This document shows, one piece after another, positions 1-9,124 of a stretch of DNA of 64,000 nucleotides. How positions within the stretch are numbered: position 1 is the stretch's first letter; each line of letters begins with the position of its first letter. Location of the stretch: assembly GCA_048262655.1 (NCBI GenBank), contig JBLXEY010000001.1:124001-188000 (forward strand), read 5' to 3'. A program made the translations under genes and the position numbers. This stretch comes from JABMNT01 sp048262655. Its GTDB lineage: Bacteria; Pseudomonadota; Alphaproteobacteria; Rhodospirillales; Casp-alpha2. Below the pieces are notes generated by a model. The model was not told the DNA's origin. It saw nothing but the letters and a program-made list of their open reading frames with translations, and made no database searches.

Positions 1-1283
1 TCCACAACTGCAGTTGTGGTTTCTGGACCGGCAGCAGGCGTATCTATTGCCATGAGCGATTCCGTATTTGAATCAATTTCTTCAATTAGCTTCTCAAGCG
101 GAGACTCTTCGGCTGTATTCGTTGCCAGTTCTTCGGATGATTCCGCTTTAAGTTCTGCCTCTGGCTCCATGATCGGCAGCTCCTGGCTTACAGGTTCCGC
201 GTCCTCAACAACCTCGTCTGGAAGTTCCAGCACCTTCATGGGAGACACCACTGGCTGATTTGCCTGATCCGCTGTATTGAACATGGTGGGTGTTGCTGCC
301 GTCGCCGAGTTGGCATCGATGCCCGTCGCAACCACAGAGACACGCATTGTTCCATCCAGATTAGGATCAAACGCCGACCCGACAATGATATGTGCATCCG
401 CATCGACTTCCGCACGAATGCGGGTCGCGGCTTCATCAACTTCAAACAGCGTTACATCCTGACCACCTGTGATATTGATAAGTACACCCTTCGCACCCTT
501 CATGGACATATCTTCAAGCAGTGGGTTCGCGATAGCCGCTTCCGCAGCATCCAATGCACGACGATCGCCGTTGGCTTCGCCCGTACCCATCATGGCTTTA
601 CCCATCTCGCCCATTACGGAGCGAATGTCCGCAAAGTCCAAGTTGATTAAGCCTGGCATCACGATGAGATCTGTCACACCGCGAACACCTGAGTAAAGAA
701 CTTCATCTGCCATATTAAAGGCATCTGCGAAGGTCGTGTTCTCGTTTGCAATCCGGAACAGGTTTTGGTTCGGAATGATGATTAGAGTGTCGACATGGCG
801 TTCCAGTTCAGCAATTCCCTGTTCCGCCATTTTCATGCGATGAGAGCCTTCAAATTGGAATGGTTTGGTGACAACGCCAACCGTCAGTATTCCCGCTTCG
901 CGAGCCGCTTCTGCAATCACCGGTGCGGCACCCGTTCCGGTGCCACCACCCATACCGGCGGCGATGAAGGCCATGTGAACACCTTTGAGTTCAGCCAGAA
1001 CCTCTTCAATAGCTTCCTCAGCGGCACCCCGACCAATGTCCGGTTTCGAGCCTGCGCCCAACCCCTGCGTTAAGCTCGTTCCAAGCTGAATGCGCCGATC
1101 CGCTGATGATTGGGTTAAAGATTGTGCGTCCGTATTGGCGACAACAAAATCAACGCCCTCAAGTTCACGCCGGATCATATTGTTGACCGCGTTGCCACCA
1201 GCACCACCGACACCAACGACGGTAATGCGGGGTTTCAACTCCGGTGTTTCAGTAGAAGTTGGTACTGTCAGATTGATGCTCAT
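1..1283 (-). CDS. ftsZ: Cell division protein FtsZ (C-terminus cut by window edge)
   Basis: Tubulin-like GTPase that polymerises into the Z ring at midcell. About 427 codons are present and the 3' end lies outside the window. The N-terminus has the nucleotide-binding GVGGAGGNAVNNM stretch (residues 24-36) and the tubulin signature GGGTGTG at 112-118. The globular domain runs to about residue 320. A long acidic, Glu/Ser-rich linker follows, and the C-terminal FtsA-binding peptide is not reached. The ATG at 1283 is preceded by AGGAG at good spacing. It is the last gene of the dcw run, 113 bp after ftsA, and that spacer contains two hairpins. The gene is open at the window edge. Confidence 0.98.
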   Translation of the reverse strand, partial: MSINLTVPTSTETPELKPRITVVGVGGAGGNAVNNMIRRELEGVDFVVANTDAQSLTQSSADRRIQLGTSLTQGLGAGSKPDIGRGAAEEAIEEVLAELKGVHMAFIAAGMGGGTGTGAAPVIAEAAREAGILTVGVVTKPFQFEGSHRMKMAEQGIAELERHVDTLIIIPNQNLFRIANENTTFADAFNMADEVLYSGVRGVTDLIVMPGLINLDFADIRSVMGEMGKAMMGTGEANGDRRALDAAEAAIANPLLEDMSMKGAKGVLINITGGQDVTLFEVDEAATRIRAEVDADAHIIVGSAFDPNLDGTMRVSVVATGIDANSATAATPTMFNTADQANQPVVSPMKVLELPDEVVEDAEPVSQELPIMEPEAELKAESSEELATNTAEESPLEKLIEEIDSNTESLMAIDTPAAGPETTTAVV

Positions 1284-1319
1284 ATCGATCTCCTAGATTC
1301 ACATAAATGCAGAGTGTGG

Positions 1320-1376
1320 AAAGAAGGTACGCTGGCCGCCCTAGCCGTTGACCTTCTTTTGCCGCCCCAGTGCGGC
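1320..1376 (-). promoter_or_regulatory. Two tandem hairpins in the ftsA-ftsZ spacer
   Basis: Read on the minus strand, the spacer first holds GCCGC/GCGGC (1361-1376, six-base loop). It then holds a perfect 9-bp inverted repeat, AAAGAAGGT at 1320-1328 against ACCTTCTTT at 1351-1359, with a further short GGC/GCC pairing inside. The structures lie between the ftsA stop and the ftsZ Shine-Dalgarno site, where a processing site, attenuator or mRNA-stabilising element could adjust FtsZ relative to FtsA. The pairing is seen directly; the role is inferred. There is no long U-tract, so a simple terminator is less likely. Confidence 0.4.
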
Positions 1377-1395
1377 GTACGTTTGACCAAAGTCA

Positions 1396-2682
1396 TTAAA
1401 AATTCTCCTTCAACCAATGACCGATCCGTCCAAAACGGCCTTCGGCCTTGATATTTTCTTGTCGATACATGTCGTTCGGCAGATTATGTTTTTCGCTCAA
1501 AGCGTAATTCAACATTCCCACACAACCCGAAAATGCAGGCCCTGACGCGGCTTCCGCTAATCCACTGATACTGATCGGTTTTCCAACGCGTACCTGTTTA
1601 TCAAGGATCGTGCCTGTTAGTTCGGGCAGACCGGGCAATTGAGCCGCACCGCCCGTCAAGACCATGCGACGCCCGGCGACCTTATCGAACCCGGCGGCGA
1701 CCAAACGATCACGGACCATTTCCAGAATTTCTTCCATGCGTGGACGGATAATCCCCACCAACATGGATCGCGGAATTTGTCCTGCTTCCGGATTGCTTTC
1801 TTCACCGACCAACGGCACTTTGATAACTTCACGATCATCATTGGCCGACGGGATCGCATTCCCGTATAGCGTTTTCATGCGCTCCGCATGTTGCAATGAT
1901 GTCGCTAGACCACGGGCGATATCATTACTGACGTGCTGCCCACCGACAGGAATACTATCGGTGTGAACCAGTTCTCCATCGAAGAAGACCGCAATCGAAG
2001 TCGTGCCACCACCCATATCAACACAGGTCACGCCCATTTGACGCTCATCTTCGACGACACAGGCAAGCGCCGACGCGTACGCGCCTAAAACTTTGCTTTC
2101 AATACCCAGATGACAGCGGGCAATTGCGGTCTCCAGATTGCGAATAGGGCCACTTTCCGCGTTGATGATATGCATGTTCACGCCCAGGCGTTCCCCGTAC
2201 ATCCCACGGGGGTCACGGATACCCTTATTGCCATCGATGCTATAACCCACAGGAATACTGTGGATCACCTCAGTCCCCGTTGCTTCTGTCTCAACCAACC
2301 CTTGTGGATCAAGGATACGGCGTAAATCTGCATCACCAATTTCATGGCCAGCAATTGAAACTTCGTAGGCAATCAGACGTGATTTCGGTTTTCCAATGTT
2401 GATGTTGACAACGACGTCCTGAATATTGTCGCCCGCCATCTTTTCGGCTGTCTCGACCGTTGAGCGGACCGCCTGTTCGACGCTATCCATGTCAACAACT
2501 GTACCTGAGCGAACCCCTTTAGACACTTGATGACCGAAACCTACGATACGGGCAGATTGGATAGGGTCTAACGACGCGTCGCCACCCGGCTTCGCGATCA
2601 AGCATCCAATCTTGGTCGAGCCGATATCCAGCGCGGCAACAAGGCCACTTCTTGATCGATTATGGTTAACGACGTTTCTCAT
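1396..2682 (-). CDS. ftsA: Cell division protein FtsA
   Basis: Actin-like ATPase that tethers FtsZ filaments to the inner membrane and recruits later divisome proteins. It has 428 aa. The phosphate-1 motif DIGSTK is near residue 19 and the phosphate-2 motif DMGGGTTS is near residue 220. The C-terminus ends in an amphipathic helix (GRIGHWLKENF) typical of the FtsA membrane-targeting sequence. The ATG at 2682 is chosen; a TTG lies one codon upstream. It lies 37 bp after ftsQ and upstream of ftsZ, the canonical order. Confidence 0.97.
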   Translation of the reverse strand: MRNVVNHNRSRSGLVAALDIGSTKIGCLIAKPGGDASLDPIQSARIVGFGHQVSKGVRSGTVVDMDSVEQAVRSTVETAEKMAGDNIQDVVVNINIGKPKSRLIAYEVSIAGHEIGDADLRRILDPQGLVETEATGTEVIHSIPVGYSIDGNKGIRDPRGMYGERLGVNMHIINAESGPIRNLETAIARCHLGIESKVLGAYASALACVVEDERQMGVTCVDMGGGTTSIAVFFDGELVHTDSIPVGGQHVSNDIARGLATSLQHAERMKTLYGNAIPSANDDREVIKVPLVGEESNPEAGQIPRSMLVGIIRPRMEEILEMVRDRLVAAGFDKVAGRRMVLTGGAAQLPGLPELTGTILDKQVRVGKPISISGLAEAASGPAFSGCVGMLNYALSEKHNLPNDMYRQENIKAEGRFGRIGHWLKENF

Positions 2683-2719
2683 CAATCTTTACTTTCTTCT
2701 CATTCTCAACATCCAGCCC

Positions 2720-3583
2720 TCAGGTCTCTCGGCCGGTATCTAATTTAACAGGGGTTTTAATCGTCGATTTTCGAACAATAAGGCGGTCCGGAATACGTAA
2801 ATCCAAGACTTGGACATCGCGCTCCAGCACGCGGTGCACGCGTTCGTATTCTGCCAACCGGGACCAGGCCGCCGCCGGGTTGCCTTCCGGCAAGCGGACA
2901 TCAATATCGCCCGTCAGACGCAAATTCCATCGTCGCCCGCCAACCCAGACAGCCGCCTTCACCATACTCAGTAAGTCAGGTTGCGTTTTCAATGTACTTA
3001 ACAAGCTGGCGGCCTCGGTTGGTGCATTTTCGCCAACAACAATGAGGAGGTCGTTAAACCGTTCCAGGCCTTTTCGGAGAATGACTTCACCTGTTTCATC
3101 GATAAGCGCAAATTTACCCTCGTGCTGCCAAATCGCCAGGGGTTTTCGCTCTTCAATGGATAAAAGGATCGTATCCGGTAACATGCGTTCGACAGTGGCA
3201 CGACGAACCCACGGCAGTTCTTCTACCCGGTTTCTTGCAGCTTCAAGATCGAAAGCCAAAATGGGGGCGCCACGTGAAAGCTGGATGGCGTTGCGCAGGG
3301 TCTTCGATGGCGTTTCCTTTCGCCCAACAACCAGAATCTCATTTACCTGAAAACCAATCTTCGCGGATAACGCAACTGTTCTCCATTTCGCTCCATCGGC
3401 AAGCTTACTGACAACATCATTAGACCAAGCCCACCACGCACCGCCGCCAAGCGCACCAATGATTGCAAGCATAAACACCGTGCGCGCAGAACGTCGGCGC
3501 CAAAGCGGAACAGCCTTGCGACGGGGTTTTCCCAATTTGGTCGTTTTCGCGTTTTCTTTCATATTACCCTTTTTGACGCTCAT
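2720..3583 (-). CDS. ftsQ: Cell division protein FtsQ
   Basis: Bitopic inner-membrane divisome protein that scaffolds FtsB/FtsL. It has 287 aa: a basic cytoplasmic tail rich in Lys/Arg, one transmembrane helix at about residues 28-46, a periplasmic POTRA domain starting near the FQVNEILVVG stretch, and a beta domain. The start is the ATG at 3583, whose ATGA overlaps the ddl stop and which has GGAG eight bases upstream. An upstream GTG at 3592 in the same frame is less likely. Confidence 0.95.
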   Translation of the reverse strand: MSVKKGNMKENAKTTKLGKPRRKAVPLWRRRSARTVFMLAIIGALGGGAWWAWSNDVVSKLADGAKWRTVALSAKIGFQVNEILVVGRKETPSKTLRNAIQLSRGAPILAFDLEAARNRVEELPWVRRATVERMLPDTILLSIEERKPLAIWQHEGKFALIDETGEVILRKGLERFNDLLIVVGENAPTEAASLLSTLKTQPDLLSMVKAAVWVGGRRWNLRLTGDIDVRLPEGNPAAAWSRLAEYERVHRVLERDVQVLDLRIPDRLIVRKSTIKTPVKLDTGRET

Positions 3584-4485
3584 GCGTCGCACTCCGCGTT
3601 ATCAACCATCCAAGTGACTAAATCGTTAAAAGTCATATTTATGTGTGCTGCTTGTTCCGGTACCAACGATGTTTGAGTCAATCCAGGTTGAGTATTCACC
3701 TCAAGTATGTAGATTTCCTTTCCATCGTAACGAAAATCAGCACGACTTATGCCTCTACAGCCTAAAGTTTGATGCGCGAGCAACGCCAGCCGCATCGTTT
3801 CTTCGTAAATGGCCGGTTCGATGTCTGCCGGGACGACGTGTTGAGAGCCGCCTACTTCATACTTTGCGTCATAATCATAAAACCCGCGGTTTGTTGTGAT
3901 CTCGGTAACTGCCAGCGGACGGTCACCGAGCACAGCAACCGTCAGCTCGCGGCCTTCAATAAATTTCTCGACCATAACGGTTTCCGTATAAGGCCATTCT
4001 GTTTCCATTAGTGCTGGCATATTGTCACCTTCACGCACAATGCGAACCCCCACACTCGAGCCCTCATTTGTCGGCTTCACGACGTAGGGTGGCTCCATGA
4101 CAGCACCGGCAACAATCTGGTCTCGCGTTGCAATTACATGATCAGCGACGGGAATACCGGCCATTTGAAATAGCTTTTTCGCCATGACTTTATCCATTGC
4201 CAGGGCCGAGGCCAGAAGACCGGAATGTGTGTAGGGTATATTCAGAATATCAAGAAGCCCCTGCACACAGCCATCTTCACCAAAGCGTCCGTGCAAGGCG
4301 TTAAAGACAACGCTCGGTTTCGGATAGAGACGTGTTAACAGGGTTCCCATATCGCGCTGAACGTCAATCGCGGCGACATCATAACCTTCTTCCCGTAACG
4401 CGTTCGCAACGGCGGCTCCGGAAACCAACGAAACTTCGCGTTCCGCGGACCATCCCCCCATAAGCACAGCAACATGCTTGGTCAT
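3580..4485 (-). CDS. ddl: D-alanine--D-alanine ligase
   Basis: ATP-grasp enzyme making D-Ala-D-Ala for MurF in the cytoplasm. It has 301 aa, the usual DdlB length. The N-terminus VAVLMGGWSAEREVSL and the ATP-grasp regions (PTNEGSSVGV, EKFIEGRELTVAVLG, LEVNTQPGLT) are all present. The ATG at 4485 is chosen because it overlaps the murB stop as ATGA and begins the conserved N-terminus. An in-frame start 19 codons upstream would add a tail lying inside murB. Confidence 0.97.
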   Translation of the reverse strand: MTKHVAVLMGGWSAEREVSLVSGAAVANALREEGYDVAAIDVQRDMGTLLTRLYPKPSVVFNALHGRFGEDGCVQGLLDILNIPYTHSGLLASALAMDKVMAKKLFQMAGIPVADHVIATRDQIVAGAVMEPPYVVKPTNEGSSVGVRIVREGDNMPALMETEWPYTETVMVEKFIEGRELTVAVLGDRPLAVTEITTNRGFYDYDAKYEVGGSQHVVPADIEPAIYEETMRLALLAHQTLGCRGISRADFRYDGKEIYILEVNTQPGLTQTSLVPEQAAHINMTFNDLVTWMVDNAECDA

Positions 4486-5429
4486 GACTGGACCTCCTTT
4501 ATGACCCCTGCCAAGGGCTTTCCGATACGCCGGATTTCCCATTCCAGATGAACACCGCTGGCATCAAAAACACGGCGGCGCACTTCTTCACCCAGGCCTT
4601 CAATATCGCTAGCAGATGCATTTCCTGAATTGTTCAGAAAATTGCAGTGCAATTCCGAAACGGACGCGTCGCCGCGGGTCAACCCCCGACAGCCGGCTTG
4701 ATCGATAAGCTCCCAGGCCTTGTGCCCTGGCGGGTTGGCGAACGTCGAGCCACCGGTTAAGGTGCGGACTGGTTGACTTTTTTCACGCTCGGTTTGTATG
4801 GCCTTTATTCGTGCCGCTATTTCTGATCTGTTCCCAACCCGCCCCTGTAAAATGGCTTGGGTGACGATCCAGGACGGATCGAGTTTCGATTGACGATAGG
4901 AAAAACCCAGGTCTTTTGCTGCTATCGTGTGGACAACACCCTTTCTGTCAACAGCATTTACAGACTGGCATATGTCTTTTATCTCAGCGCCGTAGGCGCC
5001 GCCATTCATGCGCACCGTGCCGCCAATGGTCCCAGGAATACCAGACAAAAACTCAAGCCCCGCGATGTCATTGTCACGGGCTTTCCGCGCGACGGTCAAG
5101 TCTGCTGCGGCAGCCCCAACTGCTAACGATTGTTCAGAAACCTCAATCGCCGAAAAGGCGCGACCAAGACGGATCACGACGCCGTCAATGCCTCCGTCAC
5201 GAACCAATAGATTAGATGCATTTCCGATAACAGTAACCGCGATTTCAGCGGGTAAATTTGCCAAAAATTCAGACAGGTCTAGTTCATCAGCCGGCTTAAA
5301 CAGAATTTCGGCAGGCCCACCCACCTTAAACCAGGTATACTTGGCGAGTGGTTCATGAGCCATCAACTCTCCGCGTACAGCGGGCAATTGATCCCTTAGT
5401 GTTCCACCGGAAGAGCTAGTCGCCATCAT
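4482..5429 (-). CDS. murB: UDP-N-acetylenolpyruvoylglucosamine reductase MurB
   Basis: FAD- and NADPH-dependent reductase converting UDP-GlcNAc-enolpyruvate to UDP-MurNAc. It has 315 aa, in the range of the shorter (type II) MurB proteins. The FAD-binding segment includes GIPGTIGGTVRMNGGAYGAE. The conserved TGGSTFANP region carries the expected catalytic Ser, and the C-terminal HCNFLNNSGNAS region is present. The ATG at 5429 has GGGGAGG six bases upstream and overlaps murC by 14 bp. Earlier in-frame starts lie deep inside murC. Confidence 0.96.
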   Translation of the reverse strand: MMATSSSGGTLRDQLPAVRGELMAHEPLAKYTWFKVGGPAEILFKPADELDLSEFLANLPAEIAVTVIGNASNLLVRDGGIDGVVIRLGRAFSAIEVSEQSLAVGAAAADLTVARKARDNDIAGLEFLSGIPGTIGGTVRMNGGAYGAEIKDICQSVNAVDRKGVVHTIAAKDLGFSYRQSKLDPSWIVTQAILQGRVGNRSEIAARIKAIQTEREKSQPVRTLTGGSTFANPPGHKAWELIDQAGCRGLTRGDASVSELHCNFLNNSGNASASDIEGLGEEVRRRVFDASGVHLEWEIRRIGKPLAGVIKEVQS

Positions 5430-6855
5430 GTGCAACCTCCCCGACTGAAGCCCGATATGCGACAAGGTTCTCTGGTAGGGCATTTGCCCATTGCGATATA
5501 TTTCCGGCGCCTAAACAAACGACCAGATCACCAGGTTGCGCGATTTTATGGATCGCGGATGGCAAATCTTCTGGGCTTAAAAGTGGCTCTACATTGCGGT
5601 GACCATGGTGACGCAAGCCGTCAACAAAACTGCTTTGGCTTACCCCCTCTATCGGCTCTTCACCCGCCGCATAAATATCTGCGACGAAAACGGCATCTGC
5701 GTTGTTAAAGCAGGTGCAGAAATCTTCAAACAAATCATGCAAGCGCGAGTAGCGGTGCGGCTGAACAACAGCAATAACCTGTCCTCTTGCCGCCTGACGT
5801 GCGGCCAAAAGAACTGCAGAAATTTCGACGGGGTGATGACCGTAGTCGTCAATGATTGTCACACCGTCGACTTCGCCAGTTTTCGTAAAACGCCTCTTTA
5901 CCCCCTCGAATGATGCAAGGGCATGGCGAATGACATCGTCTTCAATCCCCATCTCAAAAGCAATGGCCACTGCCGCCAATGCATTCTGAACGTTGTGCTG
6001 TCCGACCATCGGCAAATGGACGTTTTCTATCGTGCGATCCGAACCGGCCTTTCGGTCCGTAAGAACAATATCAAACCGGGTCCCATCGGCGGCCGGCTCC
6101 AGCCTTACTGCCCGAACATCCGCCTGAGGACTTAGGCCATAAGTCATGATACGTCGGTCCGAGACACGCGGGATCATGGCTTGCACTTCCGCATGGTCCA
6201 GACAAAGAGCCGCGAACCCGTAAAAAGGAATATTTTCAACAAAGGCATCAAAGGAGGCACGCAAATTGTCGAACGTGCCATAGTGATCCAGATGCTCCGG
6301 GTCAATATTTGTGACCACAGCGATCGTTGCCGGTAATTTTAAAAATGTCCCGTCTGACTCATCTGCTTCAGCAACCATCCAGTCGCCATTCCCAAGGCGC
6401 GCATTGGTGCCCCAAGCGTTAATTATTCCACCGTTAATAACGGTAGGGTCAAGCCCGGCCGCATCGAGCATCGCTGCAACAATCGACGTTGTTGTTGTTT
6501 TACCGTGCGTGCCACCAACAGCGATCGACCATTTCAACCGCATCAGTTCGCCCAACATTTCGGCGCGTCGCACAACCGGTATCAATTTTTGACGTGCCGC
6601 GACAACTTCGGGATTGTCGGCTTTAACCGCCGTCGAGACGACAACAACCTGACTCTCTCCCAAATTTTCTGCGCGATGGCCAATATGAACGTCAATCCCC
6701 ATCCCACGAAGACGCTCCACATTGGCGCTTGCCGCCATATCGCTCCCTTGCACGGTATAGCCAAGAGTATGCAGAACCTCAGCGATACCACTCATGCCAA
6801 TGCCACCAATTCCAACAAAATGGACAGTTCCAATATTAAGAGGTAGAGCCCTCAT
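5416..6855 (-). CDS. murC: UDP-N-acetylmuramate--L-alanine ligase MurC
   Basis: Mur ligase adding L-Ala to UDP-MurNAc, the first amino acid of the stem peptide. It has 479 aa. The N-terminal Rossmann motif is FVGIGGIGMSG, the P-loop GGTHGKTTTTS is near residue 112, and the central and C-terminal Mur ligase domains are complete. Its ATG overlaps the murG stop by 4 bp, and its 3' end overlaps murB by 14 bp. Confidence 0.98.
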   Translation of the reverse strand: MRALPLNIGTVHFVGIGGIGMSGIAEVLHTLGYTVQGSDMAASANVERLRGMGIDVHIGHRAENLGESQVVVVSTAVKADNPEVVAARQKLIPVVRRAEMLGELMRLKWSIAVGGTHGKTTTTSIVAAMLDAAGLDPTVINGGIINAWGTNARLGNGDWMVAEADESDGTFLKLPATIAVVTNIDPEHLDHYGTFDNLRASFDAFVENIPFYGFAALCLDHAEVQAMIPRVSDRRIMTYGLSPQADVRAVRLEPAADGTRFDIVLTDRKAGSDRTIENVHLPMVGQHNVQNALAAVAIAFEMGIEDDVIRHALASFEGVKRRFTKTGEVDGVTIIDDYGHHPVEISAVLLAARQAARGQVIAVVQPHRYSRLHDLFEDFCTCFNNADAVFVADIYAAGEEPIEGVSQSSFVDGLRHHGHRNVEPLLSPEDLPSAIHKIAQPGDLVVCLGAGNISQWANALPENLVAYRASVGEVAHDGD

Positions 6856-8003
6856 GCCGCGTCTCTCCTCTTGCTGTCTCCGTTGTCATTTGAGCCGTCA
6901 GGTCGAATCAAATTTTCAATAATTTGCGCTAAATGCTTTACCGCATCCGGTTGACTGGCAGACCGCGCACATTCCGCCGCTTTTTGCAGCGTGCTAGGCA
7001 CAGAAAACAATTGCTCTATCCGCTGGGTTAAGCCCTCAGATGTAAACGCGGGTTCAGGTATCAACCACCCCGCGCCAGCGTCATCTACCGCATGGGCATT
7101 TTTTGTTTGATGATCATCTACAGCAAATGGATAGGGAACCATGATTGAAGGACGACCGATCGTCAGAGCTTCCGCCACAGTCGACGCGCCCGATCGGGCA
7201 ATGACTAAATGGCATCGCGCCATGCGGATTGGTACATCGTCGAAAAAGACCGAAAGGTCTGCATTTATATCTGCGTCTGCGTAACACTTTTTAACGCGAT
7301 CTATATCTTCTGGGCGGCATTGTTGTGTAATTTGAATACGTACCCTGAGAGGTTCAGAAAGTGCGACGATAGCCGCCGGGATAACGTCACTAAGAACACG
7401 CGCACCTTGTGAGCCACCGAGGACCAGAATGTTTATGGGGGATGTATCAGCCAGTTCCGGATAGGCGACATTTTGCTCATCCAAGACAGCGCGCCTTACC
7501 GGCATTCCACCTTGCACTATTTTTTTGTCCACGCCGTCCGGTACGTTTTCAATTTCAGCAAAACAGCTCACGACCCTGTCTACGCGCCGTGCCAATGCTC
7601 TGTTCGCGCGGCCAAGGACAGCATTTTGTTCGTGAATGGCTGTTTTGTAATTACCGATGCAAGCGGCAACCATCGTCGGTACGGAAGCATACCCGCCAAA
7701 ACCAACCACGGCTTTCGGCTTAATGCGCTTCATGATTGAACGCGCCTGAATAATACCGAGAAGGATTTCAAAAACACTTCTAATTTTCGAGACGATACCG
7801 CGCCCGGCTATTCCGCCAGCCCGAACTCGGAATGTTTCCAGGTCACCTAATACGCCGCCATAAGCATCGCCGCGCCGATCTGTTATCAATGCCAGTCGAT
7901 AGCCACGTTTTAACATTTCCCCCGCCAAAGCCTCAGCTGGATAAACGTGGCCGCCGGTGCCACCGGCTGCAAGAACGACAAGCGGTTTTTCTGACACGGT
8001 CAT
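6852..8003 (-). CDS. murG: Lipid II synthase MurG
   Basis: GT28 glycosyltransferase at the inner face of the membrane that adds GlcNAc to lipid I to make lipid II. It has 383 aa. The N-terminal AAGGTGGHVYPAEAL matches the GGTGGH donor-site loop, and GGSQGARV and ARSGASTVAE match the C-terminal UDP-GlcNAc site. It overlaps ftsW and murC by 4 bp each, so translation is probably coupled to the lipid II polymerase gene upstream. Confidence 0.98.
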   Translation of the reverse strand: MTVSEKPLVVLAAGGTGGHVYPAEALAGEMLKRGYRLALITDRRGDAYGGVLGDLETFRVRAGGIAGRGIVSKIRSVFEILLGIIQARSIMKRIKPKAVVGFGGYASVPTMVAACIGNYKTAIHEQNAVLGRANRALARRVDRVVSCFAEIENVPDGVDKKIVQGGMPVRRAVLDEQNVAYPELADTSPINILVLGGSQGARVLSDVIPAAIVALSEPLRVRIQITQQCRPEDIDRVKKCYADADINADLSVFFDDVPIRMARCHLVIARSGASTVAEALTIGRPSIMVPYPFAVDDHQTKNAHAVDDAGAGWLIPEPAFTSEGLTQRIEQLFSVPSTLQKAAECARSASQPDAVKHLAQIIENLIRPDGSNDNGDSKRRDAA

Positions 8004-9124
8004 CTCTGACTCCCCGCTGCCGGGCGAACTCTGGTCAGCGCCAGGATCATGCCCATCCCGAGCCCCAATGCGAGGGTCGATGAACCACCATAGGAAATAA
8101 ACGGCAATGTCATCCCCTTAGGCGGCATCAGGTTAAGCGTCGATGCCATATTAATGATGGCCTGAATCGCGAATTGCACCAGCAATCCTGTAACCGCCAA
8201 CAGGACAAAAAAATCATCATCTTTAAAGATACGTGCGAAACCACGTAAAACCACGAACGCAAAGAGGGCAACAATAACCAGGCAAATGATCAAACCGAAT
8301 TCCTCACCCGCAACGGCAAGTATAAAATCGGCATGCGCGTCGGGCAGTACTTCTTTAACTCGTCCTTCGCCCGGCCCGCGGCCCGCCCAGCCACCATTCC
8401 GAAACGCATCGAGAGCACGCGCCACTTGGTACCCTTCGGCCGCGTCCGGATCTAAAAACCGATCAACACGCCCGCGCACATGATCAAACATGAAATAAGC
8501 ACCAACGCTGCCAGACAAAAAGAACAAGGCTACGCCAATGACAATAATCAATGGTAAACCAGCTACAAAGATCTGTATTCCCCAGATCGCAGATACGACA
8601 ATCGACATCCCAACGTCGGGTTGCAACAACAGCAAGCCGACAACAAAGACGTACAAGCCTACCGCAATGGCATAGCCAGGAACTTGATCGTCAAGACGGC
8701 TAGCAGAAAACATCCAGGCCGCAAGGACCGCAAAAGCAGGCTTAACGAATTCGGAAGCCTGAAGCGAAAACCCGCCTAAATGCAGCCAACGGGTCGCCCC
8801 CTTTATTTCGGCTCCAAAGATCAAGGTCATAATCATAAAGACGATGGAAACCATCATTAAAACAACGGCGAACCGACGCACACCACGAAGCGACAAAAAC
8901 GAAACTGCGACCATTGCGCCCAGCCCAAGAACCAGATAAATGATCTGACGCTGGGCAAAATAAAAGGTATCCAGGCCGATCCGTTCAGCAACTGCCGGTG
9001 ACGCGGCCAAGGTAAGCAATGCGCCGATTAGAGACAGGAGCGCAATCGCGCCAAGGTTCCATCGATCAACCGTCCACCACCAGTGTCCGACAAGACTTGT
9101 ATCCGTCCGCGCCAGTGTCGCCAT
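8000..9124 (-). CDS. ftsW: Peptidoglycan glycosyltransferase FtsW
   Basis: SEDS-family septal glycan polymerase working with FtsI. It has 374 aa and about ten hydrophobic helices. The family region GRGPGEGRVKEVLPDAHADF carries the conserved loop with the essential Asp, and the C-terminal segment contains PFISYGGSS. The start ATG shares one base with the murD stop (TGATG), and the stop overlaps murG by 4 bp. Confidence 0.97.
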   Translation of the reverse strand: MATLARTDTSLVGHWWWTVDRWNLGAIALLSLIGALLTLAASPAVAERIGLDTFYFAQRQIIYLVLGLGAMVAVSFLSLRGVRRFAVVLMMVSIVFMIMTLIFGAEIKGATRWLHLGGFSLQASEFVKPAFAVLAAWMFSASRLDDQVPGYAIAVGLYVFVVGLLLLQPDVGMSIVVSAIWGIQIFVAGLPLIIVIGVALFFLSGSVGAYFMFDHVRGRVDRFLDPDAAEGYQVARALDAFRNGGWAGRGPGEGRVKEVLPDAHADFILAVAGEEFGLIICLVIVALFAFVVLRGFARIFKDDDFFVLLAVTGLLVQFAIQAIINMASTLNLMPPKGMTLPFISYGGSSTLALGLGMGMILALTRVRPAAGSQR

